Part shown: positions 1 through 5,493 of the stretch, one piece after another
How positions within the stretch are numbered: position 1 is the stretch's first letter
How the letters are laid out: every line of letters starts with the position of its first letter
Notes under the pieces: model-generated
Databases searched by the model: none
What the model was told of the DNA's origin: nothing
Seen by the model: only the letters and a program-made list of their open reading frames with translations
Assembly: GCA_047618505.1 (NCBI GenBank)
Contig: JBLHLB010000114.1
Coordinates: forward strand, 1-10,793
Length of the DNA stretch: 10,793 nt
Origin: JBLHLB01 sp047618505
GTDB lineage: Bacteria; Planctomycetota; UBA1135; GCA-002686595
Direction of reading: 5' to 3'
Made by a program: the position numbers and the translations under genes

Positions 1-29
1 GTTTTGGGGTCCTCTGAGGACCCCAAAAC
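1..29 (-). terminator. Hairpin downstream of tRNA-Arg, probable terminator
   Basis: A perfect 12-bp inverted repeat (GTTTTGGGGTCC at 1-12, GGACCCCAAAAC at 18-29) encloses the 5-nt spacer TCTGA. It begins 5 nt beyond the CCA end of the minus-strand tRNA, which is where a tRNA terminator is expected. The outer A/T pairs could act as a U-rich 3' arm in either direction, so it may be bidirectional. The sequence beyond position 1 is outside the window, so a following U-tract cannot be confirmed. Confidence 0.6.
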
Positions 30-34
30 CCTAC

Positions 35-111
35 TGGTGCACCCGACAGGAGTCGAACCTGTGACCTCTTGCTTCGGAGGCAAGCGCTCTATCCAGCTGA
101 GCTACGGGTGC
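35..111 (-). tRNA. tRNA-Arg (anticodon CCG)
   Basis: Read on the minus strand, the gene folds into a complete cloverleaf. The 7-bp acceptor stem is GCACCCG/CGGGTGC, the D-stem GCTC/GAGC, the anticodon stem CTTGC/GCAAG with loop CTCCGAA, and the T-arm ACAGG-TTCGACT-CCTGT. The discriminator base is A. The anticodon CCG (plus-strand positions 75-77) reads the arginine codon CGG. The 3' CCA is encoded in the DNA at 35-37, so the mature end is templated. The body is 74 nt plus CCA. No other tRNA adjoins it, and a strong hairpin follows immediately. Confidence 0.97.
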
Positions 112-449
112 GCTTTTTGGAGTGTTTTAGCTGCTTCCGACGCAACCGCCCATCATTTATGAGGGGCGTGCTGGAGGCAACCAAGACGTCCGGGGTCGTC
201 CCTGAGTAGGCCCTAGGCCCCCCGGGGCTGCCCTGGAGGCGGGTAGTTTGGTGTTGAATGGGGCGCAGGCCAAGAGGAAAGCACGGCGAGCGTTCGGGAC
301 GCCCCACGGAACCGGCTGAATAGCATTGGAACAGGTCCTCAGGCCGAGACTTTGCAGGTGATCTTGACGAAATCGTAGACTTGGTCTTACGATGGAGAAA
401 CCGCATCGGCGGGGCAGAATATCCACGACGGACAGCACAACTGAAACAC
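112..449. other. Gene-free stretch between tRNA and secreted-protein gene
   Basis: I see no convincing gene in these 338 bases. Long open frames on the minus strand here are rich in Pro, Arg and Ser, lie opposite the start of the calcium-loop protein gene, and show no domain. On the minus strand a weak promoter-like pair for the tRNA (TTGGTT, 17 nt, CATAAA; plus positions about 147-176) sits some 40-60 bases upstream of the tRNA 5' end. It matches the usual boxes poorly. Short GC palindromes occur around 209-228. Confidence 0.4.
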
Positions 450-1439
450 ATGACCCAACCCTTCCTCCCCGCAGGCAGAGCAGTACGGCGAATCGCCCTG
501 CTCGTAGCACCGGTCGTCCTCGGAGTGGCGGCACTAGGCCTCTTTTTTGAGGAGTCTGGAAAGCAGGGGTCGGAGTTGAGGGCTGTGGGGCTGGCTGGGA
601 GCGACTCGGATGGTGATGGGCTATGTGACACCCAAGAAGCGATCTTGGGCACGCTGTTGGATCAGGCTGATTCCGATCTCGACGGCTATTCGGACCTCTT
701 GGAAATCGCCCAGCAGACGGACCCCCTCGACGATGACTACTTCCCCATCGCCGGTTCACCTCGGGTGGGGATGACGGGCTTTGTTGCGGGTGGCTTCTTG
801 ACCATGACAACGGCGATTCTTGTACCCGGTGGAGACCTTGGTGCGGTGGACGTTACGTTTGGGGTTGCCCTGGCTGGCGAGCTGTTTCCCATTGGTCAGG
901 GCCCGTTCTTTTCCATCACCAAAGTCGAGATCCTGCCGTCCGGACCCGTGGACAAGATCATGGTCTTCCAGACCGGAATCCCGGAGTCGTGGATTCACGT
1001 CTTGGGGGGCACCTCACTGTGGTGCCGCGCGACACAGACCGCTCTCCCCACCACAGCCGCAGTTCTTGGGCTACTTAGTCTCCCTGGAACGAATTCTGCG
1101 GGAGATCCGATCCAGGTCTTGGTGCACCCTGAGCCGGCACCGGCGTGGATGTTCCCTCCCTCCACGAGAGCGTCGAGCTCCCAGACGAGCGGAGTTGGTG
1201 GAGTAGGGACGATCTTCCGTCCCCTGGTTGCCGACGAGAACATCCCCACGGACTGGACTCCCGGCCAGATTTGCTTCCAGGAGATGCACCCCGTGGGTTA
1301 CAGCGGGGTCAACGTGGTCTACGAGGTGGATGCCGCCTCCTGCGAGTCCTTTGATACGTACTGCTCCCCCACGAACTGCTTTGCCTCGGTTGGGCAAGAG
1401 CTGGAGTTTGTGGACCCGGGCGCGGTGATTGGTGGCTAG
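450..1439 (+). CDS. Secreted or membrane-anchored protein with two calcium-loop (thrombospondin type 3-like) repeats
   Basis: This encodes 329 residues of unknown exact function. An N-terminal basic stretch (R10, R13, R14) precedes a hydrophobic segment at about 15-33, which is a signal peptide or membrane anchor. Two Asp-rich loops follow, DSDGDGLCD (52-60) and DSDLDGYSD (74-82). They are 22 residues apart and each is followed by a short acidic helix, matching the calcium-binding pattern of thrombospondin type 3 and dockerin-like repeats. The remaining 230 residues look like a beta-rich extracellular domain, and the C-terminal part has a Cys cluster (CESFDTYCSPTNC). I chose ATG 450 because it starts directly before the signal-like region; an upstream in-frame TTG at 381 would add 23 residues that spoil it. 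No clear ribosome binding site is visible. The stop codon is embedded in the first unit of the downstream tandem repeat. The coding call is good; the function is unknown. Confidence 0.8.
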   Translation: MTQPFLPAGRAVRRIALLVAPVVLGVAALGLFFEESGKQGSELRAVGLAGSDSDGDGLCDTQEAILGTLLDQADSDLDGYSDLLEIAQQTDPLDDDYFPIAGSPRVGMTGFVAGGFLTMTTAILVPGGDLGAVDVTFGVALAGELFPIGQGPFFSITKVEILPSGPVDKIMVFQTGIPESWIHVLGGTSLWCRATQTALPTTAAVLGLLSLPGTNSAGDPIQVLVHPEPAPAWMFPPSTRASSSQTSGVGGVGTIFRPLVADENIPTDWTPGQICFQEMHPVGYSGVNVVYEVDAASCESFDTYCSPTNCFASVGQELEFVDPGAVIGG

Positions 1440-1722
1440 CAGCCACCAATCTCATGTTCATGGTTCAGCGCCTGACGGCGCTGAACGGGTGGCTAGCAGC
1501 CCCCAACCTCATGTTCATGGTTCAGCGCCTGACGGGGCTGAACGGGTGGCTAGCAGCCCCCAATCTCATGTTTCATGGTTCAGCGCCTGACGGGGCTGAA
1601 CGGGTGGCTAGCAGTCACCAATCACATGTTCATGGTTCAGCGCCTGACGGGGCTGAACGGGTGGCTAGTAGTCACCAATCTCATGTTCATGGTTCAGCGC
1701 CTAACGAGGTTGAACGGGTGGC
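1431..1722. repeat. Tandem array of five 57-bp units with internal hairpins
   Basis: Five near-identical units begin at 1431, 1488, 1545, 1603 and 1660, and a 6-base remnant follows at 1717. The period is 57 bp, except 58 bp for the third unit, which has one extra T at 1571-1573. Each unit holds two inverted repeats. The first is GGTGGCT-AGC-AGCCACC, perfect in unit 1 (1431-1447), with one mismatch in units 2-3 and a G-T wobble in units 4-5. The second is GTTCAGCGCC-TGAC-GGCGCTGAAC, a perfect 10-bp stem in unit 1 (1463-1486), with one mismatch in units 2-4 and decayed in unit 5. The array starts inside the last codons of the upstream gene. There are no unique spacers, so it is not a CRISPR. 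Its role is unknown: 3' end protection, termination, or a REP-like palindromic family are possibilities. Confidence 0.95.
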
Positions 1723-1949
1723 TGAAGGGAGGCCGGGACTTAGGGTTGGGGGCTTTTGTTTGGTGGGGGGTGGCCGCGGCTTGAGTTTGTGATGTTGGGT
1801 TGGGGCTTAGGGGGTAATGGTGTTCGGCGGTGTTGGGTTCTTGGGTCGAAAGGGGGTGCTGCTGTTTGGGGGGTGTTTGGGTTCTTGGTGGAAAGAGGTT
1901 GGATGGCCCTATTTTTGCTTTGGAATGAACGGTGTCGTGGGGGGAAAAT
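1723..1949. other. G/T-rich gene-free stretch with G-quadruplex motif
   Basis: The plus strand is strikingly rich in G and T and poor in C, unlike everything around it. A canonical four-tract G-quadruplex motif occupies 1727-1752: GGG, 5-nt loop, GGG, 5-nt loop, GGG, TT, GGGGG. A second cluster at 1797-1814 has three tracts (GGG-TT-GGGG-CTTA-GGGGG). Two imperfect copies of a roughly 27-bp element containing GGGTTCTTGG lie at 1829-1856 and 1872-1898. Open frames across it are low-complexity and I do not regard them as genes. It separates the repeat array from the sigma promoter. Confidence 0.6.
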
Positions 1950-1978
1950 GGAACTTGGACGGTCCTGAGGCCGTCTGA
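1950..1978 (+). promoter_or_regulatory. Sigma-E-type (ECF) promoter of the sigma operon
   Basis: GGAACTT at 1950-1956 is followed by 16 bases and then GTCTGA at 1973-1978. This matches the -35 (GGAACTT) and -10 (TCTGA) elements known for RpoE-type ECF sigma factors, with a 17-nt gap from GAACTT to TCTGA. It lies directly upstream of an ECF sigma gene, the usual place for an autoregulatory promoter. Transcription should start about 6-7 bases after the -10 element, near 1984-1986, almost at the GTG start codon (1988). The spacer contains an imperfect inverted repeat (GACGG and CCGTC). Confidence 0.65.
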
Positions 1979-1987
1979 CCTACCAGC

Positions 1988-2608
1988 GTGGCCGATCCCA
2001 AGCATCAACCCGATCCCGACCTAGAGCTGGTCCATTCCTGTCAGAATGGCGAGCCTGGGAGCCTTGATGGGGACTTCCGCCGGCTGTACGAGCGCTACAA
2101 GGACCGGGTTTACAATGTTTGCTACCGGATCACGGGGAACGGAACAGACGCCTTAGATGCCTCCCAGGAGACTTTTGGGGTGTTGTTTCGGCGCATCTCG
2201 GAGTTCCGCTTTCAGTCGCGCTTTTCAAGTTGGGTTTATCGGATTGCGGTGAATGCTTCGATTGACCTGCGGCGCCGTTCGCGCACGCGCCGCTTCACTT
2301 CCCTGGATGCGGTCAGGGACAGTGGGGGCGAGGGGTCGCGTTTTGATTTGCCTGACGAGAGCATCGAGTTGCCCTCCGAGAGCGCCAGTCGGCACGAACT
2401 TGAGAGCGCTATCCAGCGCGCCACGGACCGGCTGTCCGACAAGCTGCGGGCGATCGTCGTTCTGCGCTACGGCCAAAACCTGTCCTACGAAGAACTGTCG
2501 GAGACCCTCGGGATATCCCTGGGGACCGTCAAGTCACGTCTGTCGCGCGCCCATGAGGCGCTCGATCGCGAACTCACACCTGTCCTCGACCGGCACTACC
2601 TCGGATGA
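1988..2608 (+). CDS. RNA polymerase ECF-type sigma factor, RpoE-like
   Basis: The 206-residue product has the two-domain ECF sigma layout. Region 2 spans about 12-100, with the typical segments DFRRLYERYKDRVYNVCYRI, ALDASQETF (core RNA polymerase binding) and FSSWVYRIAVNASIDLRRR (-10 recognition). After a linker of about 40 residues, region 4 spans about 138-195 with LSDKLRAIVVLRYGQNLSYEEL and the helix-turn-helix LGISLGTVKSRLSRAHEAL, which reads the -35 element. It starts at GTG; the region 2 homology begins about 12 residues in, leaving little room for a later start. No Shine-Dalgarno is present, and the predicted transcription start is only a few bases upstream, so the message may be leaderless. 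The stop overlaps the ATG of the anti-sigma gene (ATGA), implying translational coupling. It should direct polymerase to envelope-stress-type promoters, including its own. Confidence 0.93.
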   Translation: MADPKHQPDPDLELVHSCQNGEPGSLDGDFRRLYERYKDRVYNVCYRITGNGTDALDASQETFGVLFRRISEFRFQSRFSSWVYRIAVNASIDLRRRSRTRRFTSLDAVRDSGGEGSRFDLPDESIELPSESASRHELESAIQRATDRLSDKLRAIVVLRYGQNLSYEELSETLGISLGTVKSRLSRAHEALDRELTPVLDRHYLG

Positions 2609-3510
2609 GCGACAAGACCTCGAAACACGATCCGAGCAAAAGCTCCCAGGGAGAAGGCCCGGGAGCCGTAAGTGCCGTAGACCTGCCCGAGGTTTGCGTG
2701 TCCTTCCGGTCGGAGGTTCTCGAGGGAGGCGCTGCCGGGGTTCTCGATGGAGGCGCTGCCGGGGTTGAGAAATCATCGACCCATGAAAGTGCCTGCGGGA
2801 ACTGCCGACGTTGGGCCCACGGAGTGCGGGTTGTTGCGCAGTCTCTTCGTTCGCCACTTCTTGACGCACCTGATGTCTTGGCCCAGCGGGTTAGCATCGA
2901 ACTTGAGGAGCCCGCCGCGCACCTAGCCCGGGCTTTCGGTCGCCTTGAGCCCAGGGTGGCGCCGGCACAGCTTGACCAGGCAGTTGAACACCTGTTCTCT
3001 CCCCTCCAGAATGCGCCGGATTTGGAAGCCTGGGAGTTGGACTCTCCCACGGTGAAGAGCTTGAGGGGCCTCCGGGCCCAACCAACTCCCCCGGTCCTGG
3101 ACCGCCTTGTGGAAGAGGAGTTGCAGGGATCCGAGGAAGCCTTGTCTTCCCGTTACATCGGCCGGCTTTCACACCTGACAGCGCCCGACGAACTTGCGCG
3201 GCGACTGATCGGGTCCCGCCCCGGAGAAGGCAAACCAACCGCTACGGATCACCTGGGAACCCCCTTGAGACGCGGACGGTCGATGGTCCCTGCAATTGGT
3301 GGGCTGCTTGCTGCGGCTGCTCTCTTGATGATCATGGGTCTCCAGCGCAAGGCGAGTCATCCCGAGGTCGGCCAGGGGTCGTCCTGGGCTTTTGAAGTTG
3401 TTGTCATCGAAGATGCCAGGAACTTGGATCCCCAGGCTGCCGCCATGCTTAGCGCCCTTATGGGCGCGAGCCTTCCCGGGGAACTGGGGCATTTGGGGGA
3501 GGCACAATGA
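2605..3510 (+). CDS. Membrane zinc-type anti-sigma factor
   Basis: The 301-residue product is predicted to hold the sigma factor at the membrane. A zinc anti-sigma motif, H60-x3-C64-x2-C67, lies in the N-terminal part, and C31 is a candidate fourth ligand. One hydrophobic helix spans about 228-246, followed by Arg/Lys, placing the zinc domain in the cytoplasm and the last 50 residues outside. Between them is a long helical region (about 80-205) in which a motif of Pro, then Leu, then an amphipathic helix recurs at P89, P120, P162/163 and P194. Residues 38-53 are a tandem duplication of eight residues (VLEGGAAG, VLDGGAAG) from a 24-bp repeat at 2716-2763 with 23 of 24 bases identical, lying between the presumed zinc ligands. 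It is coupled by ATGA overlaps to the sigma gene before and the lipoprotein gene after. The zinc motif plus context make the role likely; overall similarity to RseA is low. Confidence 0.8.
   Translation: MSDKTSKHDPSKSSQGEGPGAVSAVDLPEVCVSFRSEVLEGGAAGVLDGGAAGVEKSSTHESACGNCRRWAHGVRVVAQSLRSPLLDAPDVLAQRVSIELEEPAAHLARAFGRLEPRVAPAQLDQAVEHLFSPLQNAPDLEAWELDSPTVKSLRGLRAQPTPPVLDRLVEEELQGSEEALSSRYIGRLSHLTAPDELARRLIGSRPGEGKPTATDHLGTPLRRGRSMVPAIGGLLAAAALLMIMGLQRKASHPEVGQGSSWAFEVVVIEDARNLDPQAAAMLSALMGASLPGELGHLGEAQ
2716..2763 (+). repeat. 24-bp in-frame tandem duplication in anti-sigma gene
   Basis: Two adjacent 24-bp copies (2716-2739 and 2740-2763) differ at one base (GAG versus GAT) and encode VLEGGAAG and VLDGGAAG. 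The near identity suggests a recent slippage event. The reading frame is kept, and the insert lengthens the loop between C31 and H60 of the predicted zinc-binding domain. Confidence 0.9.
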
Positions 3511-4583
3511 AGTCCCTCAACCTACCCAGCACCTTGTCGTCACTGGTGATCCTGTTTGTTGTGGCTTCCTGTGGCGCAGGTGCATCACCCACCGGTGGAG
3601 GATCCGAAGAGTTGACTAGTGGTAGTGGCGCCCCGGCGAATACCTCAACCCTTCAGCTCGGGATTCAAGATCCCCAATCTGTGCTCCACAGCGGCGTGCG
3701 CAAGGTGACCGTGCGGTCTCCATTGACCTCTCCCACCGAGGGGCCGCCGGGCGCTTCAGCGGTGCAGTTCTATGAGCAGATCCACAGCGATGGTGTCTCG
3801 CGCTTTGCCCTTGAGCCGATTGGCCCTGTGGACGCGAGCCTTCCCCCGGCAGACAACTGGGATCTGTTTGCGATCCTGCAGAATCTGCGCCAGAGCTACT
3901 ACGTCCACTATCGAGATTTCCAAGTGCGTGATTCGAGGGTCTTCCGGAGCGAGTGGAGCTTCCGGGAGCTCGGCGTTGACGTGATCGTGGCAGGGCGCAC
4001 CTGTCGCCGGGTAGACGTAGCCCATCTGCGCAGTAGGCGGTCGTACCGCCTCTCGGTCGACGAGGAGACGGGACTGATCCTGGATCAGATCGAACTTGAT
4101 GCCCAGGGCCAGCTAATCCTGCAGGTCACCTACGAGAGCCTGGACCTTACGCCCGACCTGACGAACATCGTCTGGCACGAGCCTACCCCTAAAATTCTCT
4201 TTGCCCTGGATGCAGACCTAGACGTGCATTTCGGGTTCGATATTGACCTGCCGACCAACCTGCCCCCGGGCTATGAGTTGCTCAGTCTTGAGTCCCTCGA
4301 CACGACTGCGAAGGGTGACGATCTCGGGCCGTGGTTGCGGGCGACTTACACCAACGGCGTAGACCCCCTGTTCTATGCCCTTAGTATCCCCAGCGCAGAG
4401 TTTGTTGCCGCCGGTGGGGATGTGATCCCGGCCGGTAGGAACTCGCCGGGGAATCGACTGATGATCTTTTCCCTTGGCCGTGCCTCTACTACCTTCGGCG
4501 AACTCCCCCAGGGTCATGTGATGGCAGCGGGGCGAGTCAGTGTTCAGGAACTTGGTGACCTGATCCACTCAGCCATTCGCTAG
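3507..4583 (+). CDS. RseB/MucB-like lipoprotein regulator of the sigma pathway
   Basis: The product has 358 residues. A signal peptide ends in a lipobox, V19-A20-S21-C22, so the protein is probably lipidated and faces the periplasm. The middle part reads like the RseB/MucB N-terminal (LolA-like) fold: R-S-Y-R-L-S-V-D-E-E-T-G-L, then a D-x-x-G turn and a strand ending in LDL. The last 110 residues resemble the RseB C-terminal domain, with LPPGYELLS, a strand followed by YTNGVDPLFYALSI, and GELPQGHVMAAGRVSVQELGDLIHSAIR-type closing segments (the GE-x-P ... I-x-x-S-I pattern). In enteric bacteria and pseudomonads RseB binds the periplasmic part of the anti-sigma factor, shields it from proteolysis and senses envelope damage. 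The same job is inferred here from the operon position. The start ATG overlaps the anti-sigma stop. The gene ends only 5 bases from the converging PilZ gene, with no terminator visible. Confidence 0.68.
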   Translation: MKSLNLPSTLSSLVILFVVASCGAGASPTGGGSEELTSGSGAPANTSTLQLGIQDPQSVLHSGVRKVTVRSPLTSPTEGPPGASAVQFYEQIHSDGVSRFALEPIGPVDASLPPADNWDLFAILQNLRQSYYVHYRDFQVRDSRVFRSEWSFRELGVDVIVAGRTCRRVDVAHLRSRRSYRLSVDEETGLILDQIELDAQGQLILQVTYESLDLTPDLTNIVWHEPTPKILFALDADLDVHFGFDIDLPTNLPPGYELLSLESLDTTAKGDDLGPWLRATYTNGVDPLFYALSIPSAEFVAAGGDVIPAGRNSPGNRLMIFSLGRASTTFGELPQGHVMAAGRVSVQELGDLIHSAIR

Positions 4584-4588
4584 TGGAA

Positions 4589-4969
4589 CTAGGCGGACTC
4601 GCTAAGGCCGAGATCGCGCATGATTTGTTGATCAGACTCGTCGGGATCCGGCGAGGTAAGGAGGATCAGCTGGCGCAGATGTTCGAAGGCGCCCTGGGTG
4701 ACCTCGCTGATCTGAACTCCAAAGCCCTCGTTCGTTCCGCGCGTCACCACACCTTGGACTTGCAGTTGAATGCTCGAGTTTCTTGCGCCCAGCCATAGGG
4801 TGACATCGATTTCCTCACCCTCGGGTAGCGGCAGGTCAGTGGCTAAGAACAGCCCTTGATAGCTGATGTCTTGGGTATCGCATGAGAACTCCAGCCCCCC
4901 CGCGCTCCTGACGTCGACGTCGAGCTGAGTCTTGATACGAACGTAGTCGCGGCCTTCGGTGTTGTTCAT
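4589..4969 (-). CDS. PilZ-domain protein (cyclic di-GMP receptor)
   Basis: The 126-residue product is essentially a single PilZ domain. It has the two c-di-GMP-binding signatures: R7-D-Y-V-R11 (RxxxR) near the N-terminus, then D34-I-S36-Y-Q-G39 (D/NxSxxG). The alternating strands of the beta barrel continue to GFGVQISEV. A C-terminal helix and acidic tail of about 35 residues follow. Such proteins are cytoplasmic and change conformation on binding c-di-GMP to control motility, adhesion or exopolysaccharide output; the partner cannot be inferred. It converges on the RseB-like gene with a 5-bp gap, so the two messages may overlap in antisense. The ATG was chosen because the RxxxR motif begins six residues in. 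No strong ribosome binding site is seen upstream. Confidence 0.88.
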   Translation of the reverse strand: MNNTEGRDYVRIKTQLDVDVRSAGGLEFSCDTQDISYQGLFLATDLPLPEGEEIDVTLWLGARNSSIQLQVQGVVTRGTNEGFGVQISEVTQGAFEHLRQLILLTSPDPDESDQQIMRDLGLSESA

Positions 4970-5086
4970 CGGTTGCTTAGCTCGAGGAGTTAGACGGGGA
5001 CCGGCAGCAAGCGATCCTCAACTCCAGGGGGATCGGCCACGGAAGGGCTTTGTCTGAATCCGAAACCCGCTCTGGGATCTGGGTGG

Positions 5087-5275
5087 GTGGCGGGCACCTC
5101 TGGTGCCCCCATGGGGACCAGCCTGCTCTTTGACTACCTCGGTGAGCTCCAGGCTCTGCAGCTCATTCAAAGGGACGAATGAGCGGGTCCTAGCCCATTC
5201 AAATCGGTGTGAAAAACCTTCCGGTCTACCAATGCGGTGCCTCCTCTCCGCGTTCGCGGGGGGGAGGCATTTTCC
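5087..5275 (+). ncRNA. Candidate structured small transcript, possibly with a short peptide
   Basis: Two perfect hairpins (5092-5108, 5161-5184) and an intrinsic terminator (5239-5273) follow one another on the plus strand. No normal gene lies upstream on that strand for over 500 bases, so the terminator appears to belong to a local transcript. Within it a short frame could encode 31 residues from GTG 5087 or 23 from ATG 5111. It ends at TGA 5180-5182, inside the second hairpin. I see no good ribosome binding site for either start and no match to a riboswitch I know. The 5' end is a guess. Confidence 0.25.
5239..5273 (+). terminator. Intrinsic terminator (orphan)
   Basis: GCCTCC (5239-5244) pairs with GGAGGC (5263-5268). 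TCT/GGG wobbles and CCGC/GCGG extend the stem inward to a GTTC tetraloop at 5252-5255, giving a GC-rich stem of about 13 pairs. TTTT follows at 5270-5273. The minus strand has no U-tract after the hairpin, so termination should be of plus-strand transcription. Confidence 0.55.
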
Positions 5276-5311
5276 GTAACGATAGGTAACCCAGGGTCAT
5301 CTGCGTCTAAA

Positions 5312-5431
5312 TCAAACTTCGACTAACGAGTGGTGCAAGTTGCCCACGATGAAGGATGTGCCCTCCACCCGCAGTGTGGAGATCGCCACCAGGTTCTTTG
5401 CCCCTTCCTGTGCGAAGCTCAACCTCCCCAA
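5312..5431 (-). CDS. Possible small protein or gene remnant (39 codons)
   Basis: A minus-strand frame from TTG (5431-5429) to TGA (5312) has strongly G/C-biased third positions and a protein-like core (KNLVAISTLRV, then GTSFIVGNLHHSLVEV). That is unusual for random intergenic sequence here. An upstream stop lies directly before the TTG, so it is not the tail of a longer open frame unless a mutation intervened. It could be a true small protein, a decayed gene fragment or chance. I recognise no family. Confidence 0.25.
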   Translation of the reverse strand: MGRLSFAQEGAKNLVAISTLRVEGTSFIVGNLHHSLVEV

Positions 5432-5493
5432 TTAGGCCGCATACCGCTCCGCACAGCTAGGCACCCGGGTTTCCAAGCCAAACGTAGAATCAA

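Larger units (their letters stand above)
4970..5493. other. 524-bp intergenic region with hairpins and an orphan terminator
   Basis: No gene of ordinary size is present. The stretch carries perfect inverted repeats at 5092-5108 (GGGCACC-TCT-GGTGCCC) and 5161-5184 (GCTCATTC, 8-nt loop, GAATGAGC), and a terminator-like hairpin at 5239-5268 followed by four T. It also has a short plus-strand frame ending at 5182 and a minus-strand frame of 39 codons at 5312-5431. These are described separately. The upstream region of the phosphatase gene (5432-5493) shows no clear promoter or ribosome binding site. Confidence 0.6.

Noticed and set aside
328..352. Second sigma-E-like promoter (GGAAC at 328-332; GGTCCTCAGGCCG resembles the spacer of the true promoter)
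   Set aside because: No TCTGA or TCTAA -10 element occurs at the required distance.
381..449. TTG-initiated N-terminal extension of the calcium-loop protein
   Set aside because: It adds charged residues before an otherwise good signal-like N-terminus at ATG 450.
89..810. Two long minus-strand open frames
   Set aside because: They are low-complexity, Pro/Arg/Ser-rich, opposite a better plus-strand gene and in part across the tRNA gene; no domain is visible.
1431..1722. CRISPR array
   Set aside because: The repeats are contiguous 57-bp units with no variable spacers and no cas genes nearby.
1454..1792. Repeat-protein genes within the array (113 and 69 codons)
   Set aside because: The frames are open only because the period is a multiple of three. 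A one-base insertion splits them, and no start signal or independent coding evidence is seen.
4585..4606. GGAACT followed by CTAAG as a sigma-E-type promoter
   Set aside because: The spacing is too short and it lies inside the PilZ gene end, with no plus-strand gene downstream nearby.
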